Shown one piece after another: positions 18,477 through 27,520 of a DNA stretch of 64,000 nucleotides (its first letter is position 1; every line of letters starts with the position of its first letter). Below the pieces are notes generated by a model. It saw only the letters and a list, made by a program, of their open reading frames with translations, had not been told where the DNA came from and ran no database searches. Both the position numbers and the translations under genes were made by a program. This DNA comes from Sphingomonas bacterium (lineage in GTDB: Bacteria; Pseudomonadota; Alphaproteobacteria; Sphingomonadales; Sphingomonadaceae). The stretch covers positions 1 through 64,000 of the forward strand of contig JASBRX010000015.1 of NCBI GenBank assembly GCA_030149245.1, given 5' to 3'.

Positions 18477-18937
18477 ACGAAGAACGCAGGATCGAAGTCG
18501 AGGAAGTGGACGCCGTCGCCGCGCCGCCGCGCGCACGGGTGGAAGATGCGCGGGAGACGTTCGAACGCAAGCGCGACTATCTCGAAGGCTTTTTGTCCCA
18601 GAAGCCCATGGATGTCCCCAAAGGCGAACCCGGCGGCGCGACCTATGAAGCGATCATCGACGCGTTGAAGGACATTTTCGACCCCGAGATCCCGGTCAAC
18701 ATCTACGACCTTGGCCTGATCTACAATGTCGAGGTGACCGATGCCGGCCACGCGGTGGTGACGATGACCCTCACCACGCCGCACTGCCCGGTCGCCGAAT
18801 CGATGCCCGGCGAAGTCGAACTGCGCGTCGGCGCGGTGCCCGGCGTCGGCCATGCCGAGGTAAACCTCGTCTGGGACCCGCCCTGGGACCCGGCAAAGAT
18901 GAGCGACGAAGCCCGGCTCGAACTGGGGATGCTGTGA
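18473..18937 (+). CDS. SUF-associated DUF59/MIP18 protein (SufT-like)
   Basis: 154 residues with a charged N-terminal extension (about 55 residues) and a C-terminal DUF59/MIP18 domain. Motifs are DIFDPEIPVNIYDLGLIYNV and MTLTTPHCPVAESMPGEVEL, the latter with the invariant Cys, and VNLVWDPPWDPAKMSDEARL. SUF-linked members of this family act in Fe-S cluster maturation, probably in carrying or delivering clusters. It is coupled to sufS (ATGA) and to the following sufA (TGATG). Confidence 0.93.
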   Translation: MNEERRIEVEEVDAVAAPPRARVEDARETFERKRDYLEGFLSQKPMDVPKGEPGGATYEAIIDALKDIFDPEIPVNIYDLGLIYNVEVTDAGHAVVTMTLTTPHCPVAESMPGEVELRVGAVPGVGHAEVNLVWDPPWDPAKMSDEARLELGML

Positions 18938-19305
18938 TGAGCGAAGTCAAAACCCGCGCTAAAGTCCGGCAACGCCCCGCCGCGATCCTGCTGACCCCCG
19001 CATCGGAAGCGCGCATCGCCGAGCTGATGGCGAAGGCGCCGGATGGGGCGATCGGCGTCAAGCTCTCTACCCCGCGTCGCGGCTGTTCGGGCCTCGCTTA
19101 CTCGGTCGATTACGTCACCGCCGCCAACCCGATGGACGAACGGATCGACACCCCCGGCGGCACCCTGTTCGTCGATGGCGGGTCGGTGCTGTACCTGATC
19201 GGATCGACGATGGACTGGGTCGAGGACGATTTCACCGCCGGCTTCGTCTTCAACAACCCCAACGCGAAGGGCGCGTGCGGCTGCGGCGAGAGCTTCACTG
19301 TCTGA
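18937..19305 (+). CDS. sufA: A-type Fe-S carrier protein (SufA/IscA family)
   Basis: 122 residues with an IscA/HesB fold. The three ligand Cys are visible in RRGCSGLAYSVDYV and in the C-terminal GACGCGESF. It receives clusters from SufBCD and passes them to apo-proteins. The ATG at 18937 overlaps the previous TGA (TGATG); a GTG one codon earlier (18934) is an alternative. The downstream small gene begins inside its last codons. Confidence 0.95.
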   Translation: MSEVKTRAKVRQRPAAILLTPASEARIAELMAKAPDGAIGVKLSTPRRGCSGLAYSVDYVTAANPMDERIDTPGGTLFVDGGSVLYLIGSTMDWVEDDFTAGFVFNNPNAKGACGCGESFTV

Positions 19306-19450
19306 CGAAGCCCCCAAGCCGAACACCGCCCGCAACGCCGCCATCGCAGCGACGGTCCTGCTCGCGCCGGGCGGGTTCATCCTCGGCAGCATCTTGATCG
19401 CTCGCGCGCTCAAGAAACGGCGCGCGGCGAAGGCGGAAGAGTCGCGCTAA
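19298..19450 (+). CDS. 50-residue single-helix membrane protein at the end of the suf operon
   Basis: A short frame that appears to use a rare CTG start (19298-19300) overlapping the sufA stop by 8 bp. The product reads (M)SDEAPKPNTARNAAIA, one hydrophobic helix (ATVLLAPGGFILGSILIARA), then a strongly basic tail (LKKRRAAKAEESR). The N-terminus fits an MSDE-type start, and there is no in-frame ATG, GTG or TTG close by. A GCGAGAG sequence 8-9 nt before the CTG could be the ribosome site. The positive-inside layout suggests a cytoplasmic C-terminus. No family is recognised. Confidence 0.55.
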   Translation: MSDEAPKPNTARNAAIAATVLLAPGGFILGSILIARALKKRRAAKAEESR

Positions 19451-19457
19451 GTCGGCA

Positions 19458-19904
19458 CTATCTATGCACCGCCGGGGTGGTCACCCCTGCGAGCGCCGCC
19501 TTGATCGAAGCACAGGCAGGGCCGCCAAAGTCATGCACCGGCGCATAGGCAAAGCTCCCGTCCGCCTGGCGCCGAAAGCTGGCTGTGCGCACACCAGCCC
19601 ACATTGCAATTTCGAATTGAACGAACCAGTGGTCTCCAACCAGCATCGCTTGCGCGAACCGCACCCGCGCACGACCGCTATCCTCCGCACGCGGCGCATC
19701 GGTTTGCAGGAGTTCAGCGTCGCTGTCGGCCATTTGGTCACCGAACACCGGCTTGAGTCGCGCGATGTCCTCCCGGATCGAGGGCGGCAATTGCGAAAGC
19801 CGCGTCGCCACCGACGTCGCGCCGACCTCGCGCGCACAGACTTGTTGGGAAGGCGAAGGTTCCAAAGATGTTACTGCCAGCAGCATCAGCGATACGACGC
19901 TCAT
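19458..19904 (-). CDS. Unknown exported protein
   Basis: 148 residues. The ATG at 19904 has a GGGGAGG ribosome site and opens into a signal peptide (MSVVSLMLLAVTSLEP). The mature part has PPSIREDIARLKPVFGDQMA, then a beta-rich region (FAQAMLVGDHWFVQFEIAMW, FRRQADGSFAYAPVHDFGG) and one Cys near the C-terminus, which may pair with the Cys near the N-terminus. I do not recognise the family. It converges on the suf operon with an 8-bp gap. Confidence 0.65.
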   Translation of the reverse strand: MSVVSLMLLAVTSLEPSPSQQVCAREVGATSVATRLSQLPPSIREDIARLKPVFGDQMADSDAELLQTDAPRAEDSGRARVRFAQAMLVGDHWFVQFEIAMWAGVRTASFRRQADGSFAYAPVHDFGGPACASIKAALAGVTTPAVHR

Positions 19905-19932
19905 CCAATCAGCCTCCCCGCCTTGACTCCGC

Positions 19933-20352
19933 CTAAACCGCGAACAGCTGCCCGATATCCTTGAATGCCTTGAATTCCAGCGCGTTTCCGGCGGGGTCAA
20001 AGAAGAACATCGTGGCCTGCTCGCCGGGCAGACCGGCAAAGCGGATATGCGGTTCGATCACGAACTGCGTCCCCGCCGCCTTCACCCGGTCGGCCAGCGC
20101 GTGCCATTCGTCCCAGTCGAGCACGAGCCCGAAATGCGGCACCGGCACCGCGTCGCCATCGACCGCGTTGCGCAGCCGGACGCCCGCGCCCTCACCCTTG
20201 TGCAGCACCAGCTGATGCCCGCGCAGGTCGAAATCGATCCAGTGGTCCGGGTCCTCACGGCCCTGCGGACAGCCGAGCAGGTCGCCGTAAAACGCACGCC
20301 CCGCCTCCAGATCGTCGACCGGGATCGCCAGATGAAAACGCGGCATCGTCAT
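19933..20352 (-). CDS. VOC (glyoxalase/bleomycin-resistance) family protein
   Basis: 139 residues with the paired beta-alpha-beta-beta-beta modules of the vicinal oxygen chelate superfamily: [20 protein letters not shown], then [15 protein letters not shown] and [20 protein letters not shown]. Candidate metal ligands are His in the first strand, His/Glu around VPHFGLVL, and Glu in ALEFKAF. The ATG at 20352 overlaps the stop of the dehydrogenase upstream (TGATG), which argues for coupling; in-frame ATGs at 20361 and 20346 are alternatives. The reaction is unknown. Confidence 0.85.
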   Translation of the reverse strand: MTMPRFHLAIPVDDLEAGRAFYGDLLGCPQGREDPDHWIDFDLRGHQLVLHKGEGAGVRLRNAVDGDAVPVPHFGLVLDWDEWHALADRVKAAGTQFVIEPHIRFAGLPGEQATMFFFDPAGNALEFKAFKDIGQLFAV

Positions 20353-21347
20353 CACATCCATCCTTCCAGCACCTGATCGGGCGGACGATGGCCGTCGGCC
20401 CAGAAGCGAATATTGGCGATCACCTTTTCGCCGGTCGCCTGCCGCCCCTCGAACGTCGCCGACCCCATATGCGGCGTCATCACGACATTGGGCAGGGCAA
20501 GCAGGCGCGGATCAATCTGCGGCTCGAACCGCCAGACGTCCAGTCCTGCTCCAGCCAACCGCCCCGCTTCGAGCGCATCGACCAGCGCCGCTTCATCCAC
20601 CACCCCACCGCGCGAAGCGTTGATGAGATAAACATGCGGCCCGAGCAGCCCGATCCGCCTTGCATCGATCAGGTCGCGGCTCTCGTCATTGAGCGGGGTA
20701 TGGATCGTCAGAATGTCGATCTCGCCCAGCATCGCGTCGAGATCGGGATGGAACGTCGCGCCCAACTCCGCCTCGACCGCTTCGGGCAGGCGGTGGCGGT
20801 TGTGATAATGGATCGACAGGCCAAACGCCCGCGCCCGTCGCGCCACCGCCTGCCCGATCCGGCCCATGCCGACGATGCCGAGCTTCTTGCCGCCGATTCG
20901 GTGGCCCAGCATTCCGCCGGGCGACCAGCCCTTCCACTGCCCCGATCGGACGAGCTTCTCGCCCTCCGCGAGCCGCCGCGGCACCGCGAGAATCAGCGCC
21001 ATGGTCATGTCGGCGGTATCTTCGGTCAGCACGCCCGGCGTGTTGGTCACGACGATGCCCTGCGCCCGCGCGGCGCGCAGATCGATATGGTTCACGCCCG
21101 CGCCGAAATTGGCGATCAGCTTCAGCCGCTCCCCCGCCGCTGCGATCAGCTCGGCGTCGATCGAGTCGGTGACGCTCGGGACCAGCACGTCGCAATCCTG
21201 CACCGCCGCGACCAGTGCGGCGCGGTCGATCCCCTCCTCGACCGGGTTCAGCACCGTGTCGAACAGCTCCACCATCCGCTGCTCGACCGCATCGGGGAGC
21301 TTGCGGGTGACGATCACGCGGGGCCGGGATACGCGCGGCTGTGCCAT
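20352..21347 (-). CDS. D-2-hydroxyacid dehydrogenase (glyoxylate/hydroxypyruvate reductase type)
   Basis: 331 residues. The NAD(P)-binding motif is [20 protein letters not shown], the substrate region is [16 protein letters not shown], the catalytic Arg lies in [11 protein letters not shown], the Glu in [12 protein letters not shown], and the catalytic His in [11 protein letters not shown]. This is the 2-hydroxyacid dehydrogenase family, closest to glyoxylate reductases by the [19 protein letters not shown] signature. It reduces 2-keto acids to D-2-hydroxy acids. The start at 21347 ([17 protein letters not shown]) is chosen from the family N-terminus. It is probably in an operon with the VOC gene. 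Confidence 0.92.
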   Translation of the reverse strand: MAQPRVSRPRVIVTRKLPDAVEQRMVELFDTVLNPVEEGIDRAALVAAVQDCDVLVPSVTDSIDAELIAAAGERLKLIANFGAGVNHIDLRAARAQGIVVTNTPGVLTEDTADMTMALILAVPRRLAEGEKLVRSGQWKGWSPGGMLGHRIGGKKLGIVGMGRIGQAVARRARAFGLSIHYHNRHRLPEAVEAELGATFHPDLDAMLGEIDILTIHTPLNDESRDLIDARRIGLLGPHVYLINASRGGVVDEAALVDALEAGRLAGAGLDVWRFEPQIDPRLLALPNVVMTPHMGSATFEGRQATGEKVIANIRFWADGHRPPDQVLEGWM

Positions 21348-21445
21348 GCCGGTTCGCTTGGCCCCGCCGCGTGCGCCAGTCAACGGTTGATGCGGACACC
21401 CCACCGCCCCTAAGGTGATCGCGACACGTGTTCGCGGGGGAAATA

Positions 21446-21934
21446 ATGCAATTGCGGGTGGTTCTTGCCGCGCTGGTGACGATCGCGCTGGGCATCTGCG
21501 CCATCGGCGACGCTTGGGCGCAGCAGCGCAAGCCGCCCTACTTCGCGTCGATCGCCGCGAGCAAGGCGCGAATGCGCACCGGGCCGGGCCGCAATTACCC
21601 CTCCAGCTGGCTCTATGTCCGCGCCGACCTGCCGATCAAGGTGATCGAGGTCTATAACGACTGGCGCAAGGTCGAGGACCCGGATGGCACGCAAGGGTGG
21701 ATGCTCGTCTCGCTGCTCTCGAGCCAGCGTACCGCGATCGTCGTCGGATCGGTGCTGGAGATGCGCGACGAGCCGCGTTTCGGCGCACGCGTCAACTGGC
21801 GCGCGGCCCCCGGGGTCGTGGGCAAGATCAGCAAATGCCGCCGCGGCTGGTGCTGGCTCGATGTCCGCGGACGCGGCGGCTATGTCGAACAGAACCGCAT
21901 CTGGGGGACCGAACCGGGCGAGGAAGTGCCGTAG
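21446..21934 (+). CDS. Exported SH3-domain protein
   Basis: 162 residues. A GGGGGAAATA ribosome site precedes the ATG, and a signal peptide runs to about residue 26 (AIGDAWAQ). Two bacterial SH3-like repeats follow: SKARMRTGPGRNYPSSWLYV with VYNDWRKVEDPDGTQGWML, then LEMRDEPRFGARVNWRAAP with CRRGWCWLDVRGRGGYVEQ. The pattern fits the periplasmic SH3_4 family, thought to bind cell-wall or protein partners. It is divergent from the dehydrogenase, 98 bp away. Confidence 0.88.
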   Translation: MQLRVVLAALVTIALGICAIGDAWAQQRKPPYFASIAASKARMRTGPGRNYPSSWLYVRADLPIKVIEVYNDWRKVEDPDGTQGWMLVSLLSSQRTAIVVGSVLEMRDEPRFGARVNWRAAPGVVGKISKCRRGWCWLDVRGRGGYVEQNRIWGTEPGEEVP

Positions 21935-21955
21935 ATCGGTCGGCATTGGTTGAAA

Positions 21956-22028
21956 GCCGTTTGTGCTGAGCTTGTCGAAGCACCGAAGCGCGGGCTAGCG
22001 GCCCTTCGACAGGCTCAGGGCAAACGGC
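21956..22028. repeat. REPIN-like inverted repeat, GCTTGTCGAAG family
   Basis: Arms at 21956-21980 and 22004-22028 match inversely at 22 of 25 positions or better (core GCTGAGCTTGTCGAAG). A second copy of the same family is at 48127-48210. The repeat sits between convergent genes (SH3 protein and rlmE), where it may also serve as a terminator. Confidence 0.8.
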
Positions 22029-22039
22029 AATTGGGTACC

Positions 22040-22729
22040 TCAGCTCTCCACTTCTCCCGGGCTTTCCGCCCGCCCCTTGAACCCCTGCGCCACCACGAAC
22101 CATTCGACCGATCCCTTGCGGCTCGACGGTGGCTTGGCGTGTTTGACGCTGGTGAAATTGCGCTTCATCTCCGCGACCAGCGCACTATCGGCCCCGCCCG
22201 CAAACACCTTCGACACGAAAACGCCGCCCGGCGCGAGATTCTGAATCGCGAAGTCGAGCGCGGTTTCGACCAGCCCCATCGTCCGCAGCGCATCGGTCTG
22301 GGCATGGCCGACGGTATTCGCCGCCATGTCCGACAGCACCAGGTCGGGCGCGCCGCCCAGCGCTTCGACCAGCCGGTCCGGCGCCGCGTCGTCGGTAAAG
22401 TCCATCTGAAAGATGGTGACCCCTTCGATCGGATCGACCGGCAACAGGTCGATGCCGACGACCGCAGCCTTGGGCAGCTTGCGGCGGATCACCTGGGCCC
22501 ACCCACCCGGAGCGATGCCGAGATCGACGACGCGCTTGGCCCCTTTCAGCATGTCGAACTTCTCGTCGAGCTCGATCAGCTTGTACGCGGCGCGGCTGCG
22601 ATAGCCCTCCGCCTTGGCGCGCTTGACATAGGGGTCGTTGAGCTGGCGTTCGAGCCAGCGGATCGACTGGCTGGTGCGCCCGCGCCCCGTGCGCACACGG
22701 GTGTGGCCGCGCGTTCCGCCCCGGCTCAC
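22040..22729 (-). CDS. rlmE: 23S rRNA 2'-O-methyltransferase RlmE (FtsJ/RrmJ)
   Basis: 229 residues. RlmE methylates the 2'-OH of U2552 in 23S rRNA during late 50S assembly. Visible are the basic N-terminus, SAYKL-type RSRAAYKLIELDEKFDML, the SAM site VVDLGIAPGGWAQV, the catalytic Asp in LVLSDMAANTVGH, and the Lys of VSKVFAGG, with the final Glu in GSVEWFVVAQGFKG. The start is GTG at 22729 in a GTGA overlap with the Ppx/GppA stop; longer N-termini would lie inside that gene. The pair is probably cotranscribed. Confidence 0.95.
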   Translation of the reverse strand: MSRGGTRGHTRVRTGRGRTSQSIRWLERQLNDPYVKRAKAEGYRSRAAYKLIELDEKFDMLKGAKRVVDLGIAPGGWAQVIRRKLPKAAVVGIDLLPVDPIEGVTIFQMDFTDDAAPDRLVEALGGAPDLVLSDMAANTVGHAQTDALRTMGLVETALDFAIQNLAPGGVFVSKVFAGGADSALVAEMKRNFTSVKHAKPPSSRKGSVEWFVVAQGFKGRAESPGEVES

Positions 22730-23784
22730 AATGTGCGTCCGTCGATCAGGCGGCGCAGGATGCCTTCGCGAATGCCGCGATCGGCGATGCCGAGCCGCTC
22801 GGCGGGCCAGATGTCCATGATTGTCTCCAATATCGCGCAGCCCGCGACGACCAGATCGGCGCGCTCCGCACCGATACACGGGATTGCCGACCGACCCGCA
22901 AGGTCAAGTTCGGCGATGCGTCGGCTCACCGCGCGCATCGAGGCGGCCGGCACGATCAGGCCATCCACCGCGTTGCGATCATAGGATGGCAGGCCAAGAT
23001 GCACGCTGGCCAGCGTCGTCACCGTACCACTGGTGCCAAGCAGCCGGGGCGTCCCGCGCACCGCGGGTAACCGTGCGACGAACGGCGCAAAGGCTTCCTC
23101 GACCGCTGCGCGCATACGGGCATAGGAGCTCGCGCGCGTCTCCGCGTCGTGATCACCGGTAATCCCCCGCGCCTCGGTCAGCGAAACCACACCCCATGGG
23201 GCGCTGTGCCAGTCGAGGATGCGCGGGTGCACCCCGGCCGAATCGACCAGCACCAGTTCGGTCGATCCCCCGCCAATGTCGAACACCAGCGCGGGGCCAT
23301 CGCCCGGCTCCAGCAGGGCGTGACAGCCGAGCACCGCAAGCCGTGCCTCTTCCTCGGCGGTGATGATGTCGAGCACGATGCCCGTTTCGCGATAGACGCG
23401 CTGGATGAACTCCGGCCCGTTCGCCGCCTGACGGCACGCCTCGGTCGCGACCGAGCGCGACAGCGCGACATTGCGGCGACGCAGCTTGTCGGCGCAGATG
23501 CGCAGCGCCGCGATCGTCCGCTCGATCGCCGCGTCGGACAGCCGCCCGCTCGATGCCAGCCCCTCGCCCAGCCGCACGATCCGTGAAAATGCGTCCACGA
23601 CGGTGAAGCCGCCGCCGGTCGGGCGGGCGATCAGCAAACGACAATTATTGGTGCCCAGATCCAGCGCGGCATAATGGCGCGCCTCGGGCCAGCGCGCACG
23701 CCCCGCATTCGGGACAATTTCAGGGGCCGGGCGGGCCGGTTTCTTCGCCGGCGGGCGCGGCATCCTGGCGGAGCCATCCCCCAT
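22726..23784 (-). CDS. Ppx/GppA family exopolyphosphatase / pppGpp phosphatase
   Basis: 352 residues of the ASKHA fold. The two phosphate loops are ALDLGTNNCRLLIA and VFDIGGGSTELVLV. Other family signatures are FSRIVRLGEG, VATEACRQAANG, ITAEEEARLA and LLGTSGTVTTLASV. It lacks the extra C-terminal HD-like domain of long Ppx proteins, so it is the short alphaproteobacterial form. Substrate choice (polyphosphate or pppGpp) cannot be read from sequence. The N-terminal 38 residues are basic and Pro-rich. Several starts are possible (23796 GTG, 23784 ATG, 23763 ATG), none with a strong ribosome site. Confidence 0.9.
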   Translation of the reverse strand: MGDGSARMPRPPAKKPARPAPEIVPNAGRARWPEARHYAALDLGTNNCRLLIARPTGGGFTVVDAFSRIVRLGEGLASSGRLSDAAIERTIAALRICADKLRRRNVALSRSVATEACRQAANGPEFIQRVYRETGIVLDIITAEEEARLAVLGCHALLEPGDGPALVFDIGGGSTELVLVDSAGVHPRILDWHSAPWGVVSLTEARGITGDHDAETRASSYARMRAAVEEAFAPFVARLPAVRGTPRLLGTSGTVTTLASVHLGLPSYDRNAVDGLIVPAASMRAVSRRIAELDLAGRSAIPCIGAERADLVVAGCAILETIMDIWPAERLGIADRGIREGILRRLIDGRTL

Positions 23785-23954
23785 GCAACTACTCACTTAT
23801 GTTCTTCCGTCACGGCCGAACCGGGCCGCCGGTGCTTGGCAGCCAAGCTAGCGCAAGGACTTGGGGCAAGCAAGCGGCGGGCCGAGCGCATCCGCATCGT
23901 TACCCTATTGACCCGGACGCCAACCCCGCATAGATGCGCGCGCTCCAAGCGCGA

Positions 23955-24028
23955 TGCCCTGTCGTCTAATGGTAAGACCACGGACTCTGACTCCGTTAAT
24001 TGTGGTTCGAATCCACACGGGGCATCCA
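23955..24028 (+). tRNA. tRNA-Gln (anticodon CUG)
   Basis: A 74-nt cloverleaf with encoded CCA. The acceptor stem TGCCCTG pairs with CGGGGCA (one G-T), the D-arm is GTCTAATGGTAAGAC, the anticodon stem-loop is ACGGA-CTCTGAC-TCCGT with CTG at positions 34-36 (reads CAG), and the T-arm is TGTGG-TTCGAAT-CCACA. The discriminator is T. Confidence 0.96.
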
Positions 24029-24263
24029 ATTTTCCGATAGCGCCAGTCCCGATCGCGGGGATCCTGTCAGCATGGCTGCAACGGGCTACGCGCCCGCTCC
24101 ATGTGTTGCGCAAGGCGACGTCACGCCAGATTCACGGCCCGCACCACCCGTTTTCCTTGTCTTTCCGCTAGAATGGGAAGTTCCAGCCATCTGTGATCGG
24201 CTGGGCGTTCCATCCGGTCGCGTGGCGGCCCAGTTTGACGAGTGAGGCAAAGCGGGCCACCGG

Positions 24264-26234
24264 ATGAGTTTGTTGCGCATCATGAACGGATTGTGGGCGA
24301 TCGGGAGTTCCGCCGAGCTCGTTACGGCCCAATATCGCGCGCTGCGCAGCCAGGTTCCACTGATGTATGCGCTGATGATCGTCGATGCCGCATTTCTTGC
24401 GGCCGCGACCTTCCACGACGTTCCGATCGCGCTCAGCATCGGCGCGCCGACGGTCCTAACCGTGATGGCGAGCATTCGGGCGCTGATGTGGATGCGGCGA
24501 CCGGATACCACTCCAGAGACTGCCAGCATCAGCCGGTATCTACGCGGGACCGTTGTGGTCGCAGCGATCCTCAGCGCCGCGTTCGGCGGCTGGGGTTTCG
24601 TGCTCATGAACTTCGCGACCCCCGCGCAAGTCTTTTCGATCGCACTCTACATCTTCGTCGGCGCGATCGGATGCTGCTACTGCCTGCAGGCGCTGCCGGC
24701 GGCTGCGCGCCTCGTCCTCCTGCTCGGCGCTGCGCCGGTCACGGCCCGCCTCCTGCTGTCGCACGACTGGTATTTGTTCGGGATCGGGGTGAACTTCATT
24801 CTGGTCGCGGCGCTGATCGCCAAGATGCTGTCGAGCTATCACGACGGCTATATCGACATGCTCAGTTCGCGCTCGGAAATGCTGGCCGAGCAGGCGCGCG
24901 CGCAGTCGGCAGAGCGCCGGGCACAGCAACTGGCCTATCAGGACGTGCTGACCGAGCTTCCCAACCGCCGCGCGTTAAGCGAGAATCTTGCGGGCTTGCG
25001 CTTCCTCGCCCCGGAACGTGCCGTCGCGCTACTGGTGCTCGATCTCGACCATTTCAAGGCGGTGAACGACGTCCATGGCCACCATGCCGGCGACGAATTG
25101 CTGCAACGCGTCGCGGAGTGCCTGACCGAGATTGTCGACGGGACCGGCACTGCCTATCGGCTTGGCGGGGACGAGTTCGCGATCACGCTGGACCTTGATC
25201 GCGCGCAGCCCGATCTGGTCGAGGTCACCGCACAGCGCATCGTCAGCACGCTCGCCACGCCCTTCTGGATCGACGGGCTGGTTCACCATATCGGCGGGAG
25301 CATCGGGATATCGCTCTTTCCACGCGACGCGACTGACAGCGAAACGCTGATGCGCCGCGCCGATATCGCCCTGTATCAGGCCAAGGCATCCGGCCGATCG
25401 CAATATCGCCTGTTCGAACGCGCCATGGACGCCCAGATCGTCCGCCGATCGGTCCTGGAGCAGGAATTTCGCCGCGATCTGCTTCAGGGTGCCTTCCGTC
25501 CTTATTACCAGCCGATCGTCCATCTCGAGTCCGGCGACATTACCGGGTTCGAAATGCTCGCGCGGTGGGAGCGGGACGATGGCAGCGATGTCGGGCCGTG
25601 CGAGTTCATCCCCATCGCCGAGGAATGCGGTCTGGTCGGCGAGCTGATGCTCAACCTGCTCGAACAGGCTTGTGTCGACGCGACGGCGTGGGGGCCGGGC
25701 CTGACGTTGTCGATCAACGTGTCACCGACCCAGCTCAAGGACCGCTGGCTCAGCGAAAAAATCCTGCGGGTGCTGACCCAGGCCGGGTTACCGGCGCGAC
25801 GACTGAAGCTGGAAATCACCGAAAATGCGCTGATCGCAGAGCCAGCCCATGCCAAGTCGGTTGTCGAGAGTCTCAAGAACCAGGGCGTGCTGCTCGCGCT
25901 GGACGATTTCGGCACTGGCTATTCGTCGATCCAGCATCTGCGCATCCTGCCGTTCGATAATGTGAAGATCGACCGGTCGTTCATCACCGGGATCGAGCAG
26001 GATCCCGAGGCGCATCGCATGGCGGTATCGATCATCCACCTGGCCTTCAACCTCGGCCTGTCGGTGGTGGCCGAGGGCGTCGAGAGTGCCGGCGTCCTTT
26101 CCATTCTCAAGGAAATCGGATGTGCCGAGGGCCAGGGCTATTTCTTCGGCCGCGCGGTCAGCCAAGCGGGGGCGCTGGCCCTGCTCGACCGCTCGCGCGG
26201 GCTTGCCGAGGAACAGGAACGCCGCGCCGTTTGA
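24264..26234 (+). CDS. Membrane GGDEF-EAL protein (c-di-GMP synthase/phosphodiesterase)
   Basis: 656 residues. About six membrane helices occupy the first 200 residues as an uncharacterised sensor. A coiled linker (MLAEQARAQSAERRAQQL) leads to a GGDEF domain with an intact active loop (YRLGGDEFAI). An EAL domain follows in which the motif reads EML (GFEMLARW); the catalytic Glu is kept, and INVSPTQL, LEITENAL, DDFGTGYSSIQHL, KIDRSFI and EGVES are present. Both activities therefore look possible. It follows tRNA-Gln by 235 bp in the same direction. A second GGDEF-EAL protein lies at 58182. Confidence 0.93.
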   Translation: MSLLRIMNGLWAIGSSAELVTAQYRALRSQVPLMYALMIVDAAFLAAATFHDVPIALSIGAPTVLTVMASIRALMWMRRPDTTPETASISRYLRGTVVVAAILSAAFGGWGFVLMNFATPAQVFSIALYIFVGAIGCCYCLQALPAAARLVLLLGAAPVTARLLLSHDWYLFGIGVNFILVAALIAKMLSSYHDGYIDMLSSRSEMLAEQARAQSAERRAQQLAYQDVLTELPNRRALSENLAGLRFLAPERAVALLVLDLDHFKAVNDVHGHHAGDELLQRVAECLTEIVDGTGTAYRLGGDEFAITLDLDRAQPDLVEVTAQRIVSTLATPFWIDGLVHHIGGSIGISLFPRDATDSETLMRRADIALYQAKASGRSQYRLFERAMDAQIVRRSVLEQEFRRDLLQGAFRPYYQPIVHLESGDITGFEMLARWERDDGSDVGPCEFIPIAEECGLVGELMLNLLEQACVDATAWGPGLTLSINVSPTQLKDRWLSEKILRVLTQAGLPARRLKLEITENALIAEPAHAKSVVESLKNQGVLLALDDFGTGYSSIQHLRILPFDNVKIDRSFITGIEQDPEAHRMAVSIIHLAFNLGLSVVAEGVESAGVLSILKEIGCAEGQGYFFGRAVSQAGALALLDRSRGLAEEQERRAV

Positions 26235-26260
26235 CGACCGACGCGCCGTCGCGACAGCGA

Positions 26261-27448
26261 TCAGTCGAGCAGTTCCAGCGCCACCGCCGTGGCCTCGCCC
26301 CCGCCGATGCACAAAGATGCCAGCCCGCGCTTCTGCCCGTTGTTCTGGAGCGCGGCCACCAGCGTCGCCATGATCCGCGCGCCGCTCGCTCCGATGGGGT
26401 GGCCCATCGCGCACGCGCCGCCATTGATGTTGAGCACGTCGTGCGGGATCGAAAGGTCGCGCATCGCGATCATCGCGACCACCGCGAACGCCTCGTTCAC
26501 CTCGAACAGGTCGACATCGCCGATCCCCCAGCCCGCCTTGGCCAGCGCCTTCTGCATCGCGAAGACCGGCGCGGTGGTGAAGCGCGCCGGGGCATGGGCG
26601 TGGCCGGCATGTGCGACGAGCCGCGCGACCGGGGTCAGGCCCAGTCGCTCCGCCACCGACGCGCGGGTCATCACCAAAGCCGCCGCACCGTCGGAGATTG
26701 ACGAGGCATTGGCGGCGGTCACCGTGCCGTCCTTCGCAAAGGCGGGCTTTAGCGTCGGAATTTTGGCGGGATCGCCCTTGGCGGGCTGCTCGTCGAGTGC
26801 GACGGTGACCACGCCCTTGCGCGTCTTGACCTCGACCGGAACGATCTCGCGGTCGAACGCGCCCGAAGTTTGCGCCTGTTGCGCGCGGGTCAGGCTGGCG
26901 ATGGCATAGTCGTCCTGCGCCTCGCGCGTGAACTGATATTCGGTCGCGATCTCCTCGGCATAGGTGCCCATCGCGCGGCCGGGTTCATAGGCGTCCTCGA
27001 GGCCGTCTAGGAACATATGGTCGAACAGCCGGTCATGCCCGATCCGCGCCCCGTTGCGATGCTTGAGCGACAGGTACGGCGCGTTGGTCATGCTCTCCAG
27101 CCCGCCCGCGATGATCAGGTCGGCCGATCCCGCCACCAGCGCGTCCGACGCCATGATCGCGGCCTGCATCCCCGATCCGCACATCTTGTTGACCGTCGTC
27201 GCCTCGATATGCTGCGGCAGCCCCGCGCGGATCGCGGCTTGGCGCGCGGGGGCCTGTCCGAGCCCGGCAGGCAGGACGCAGCCCATATAGATGCGCTCGA
27301 TCGCCTCACCCTTCAGCCCGGCACGCTCGACCGCGGCGCCGACTGCCGTCGCGCCCAGCTCGGTTGCGGTCACATCGGCCAGCGCGCCCTGCATGCTGCC
27401 CATAGGGGTGCGGGCATAAGAGACGATGACGACGGGATCGGTGGACAT
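26261..27448 (-). CDS. Acetyl-CoA C-acetyltransferase (thiolase)
   Basis: 395 residues. Thiolase II makes or cleaves acetoacetyl-CoA. The acylated Cys lies in NKMCGSGMQA, the second pair in NEAFAVVAM and GACAMGHPIGASGAR, and the base Cys in SLCIGGGEATA. The start at 27448 has a GGAGAGG ribosome site and the family N-terminus MSTDPVVIVSYARTP. It matches AtoB/PhaA-type biosynthetic thiolases. No phaB or phaC is adjacent, so PHB synthesis is not implied. Confidence 0.95.
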   Translation of the reverse strand: MSTDPVVIVSYARTPMGSMQGALADVTATELGATAVGAAVERAGLKGEAIERIYMGCVLPAGLGQAPARQAAIRAGLPQHIEATTVNKMCGSGMQAAIMASDALVAGSADLIIAGGLESMTNAPYLSLKHRNGARIGHDRLFDHMFLDGLEDAYEPGRAMGTYAEEIATEYQFTREAQDDYAIASLTRAQQAQTSGAFDREIVPVEVKTRKGVVTVALDEQPAKGDPAKIPTLKPAFAKDGTVTAANASSISDGAAALVMTRASVAERLGLTPVARLVAHAGHAHAPARFTTAPVFAMQKALAKAGWGIGDVDLFEVNEAFAVVAMIAMRDLSIPHDVLNINGGACAMGHPIGASGARIMATLVAALQNNGQKRGLASLCIGGGEATAVALELLD

Positions 27449-27520
27449 GTTGGCCTCTCCGGGAGTTTGCATTGCGGGCGATCTAGGCTTGCGCCCCCAC
27501 AAATGCAAAAGGGAGCGACG

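Noticed and set aside
24000..24245. 81-codon frame downstream of tRNA-Gln
   Set aside because: It begins inside the tRNA, has no ribosome site and no recognisable motif.
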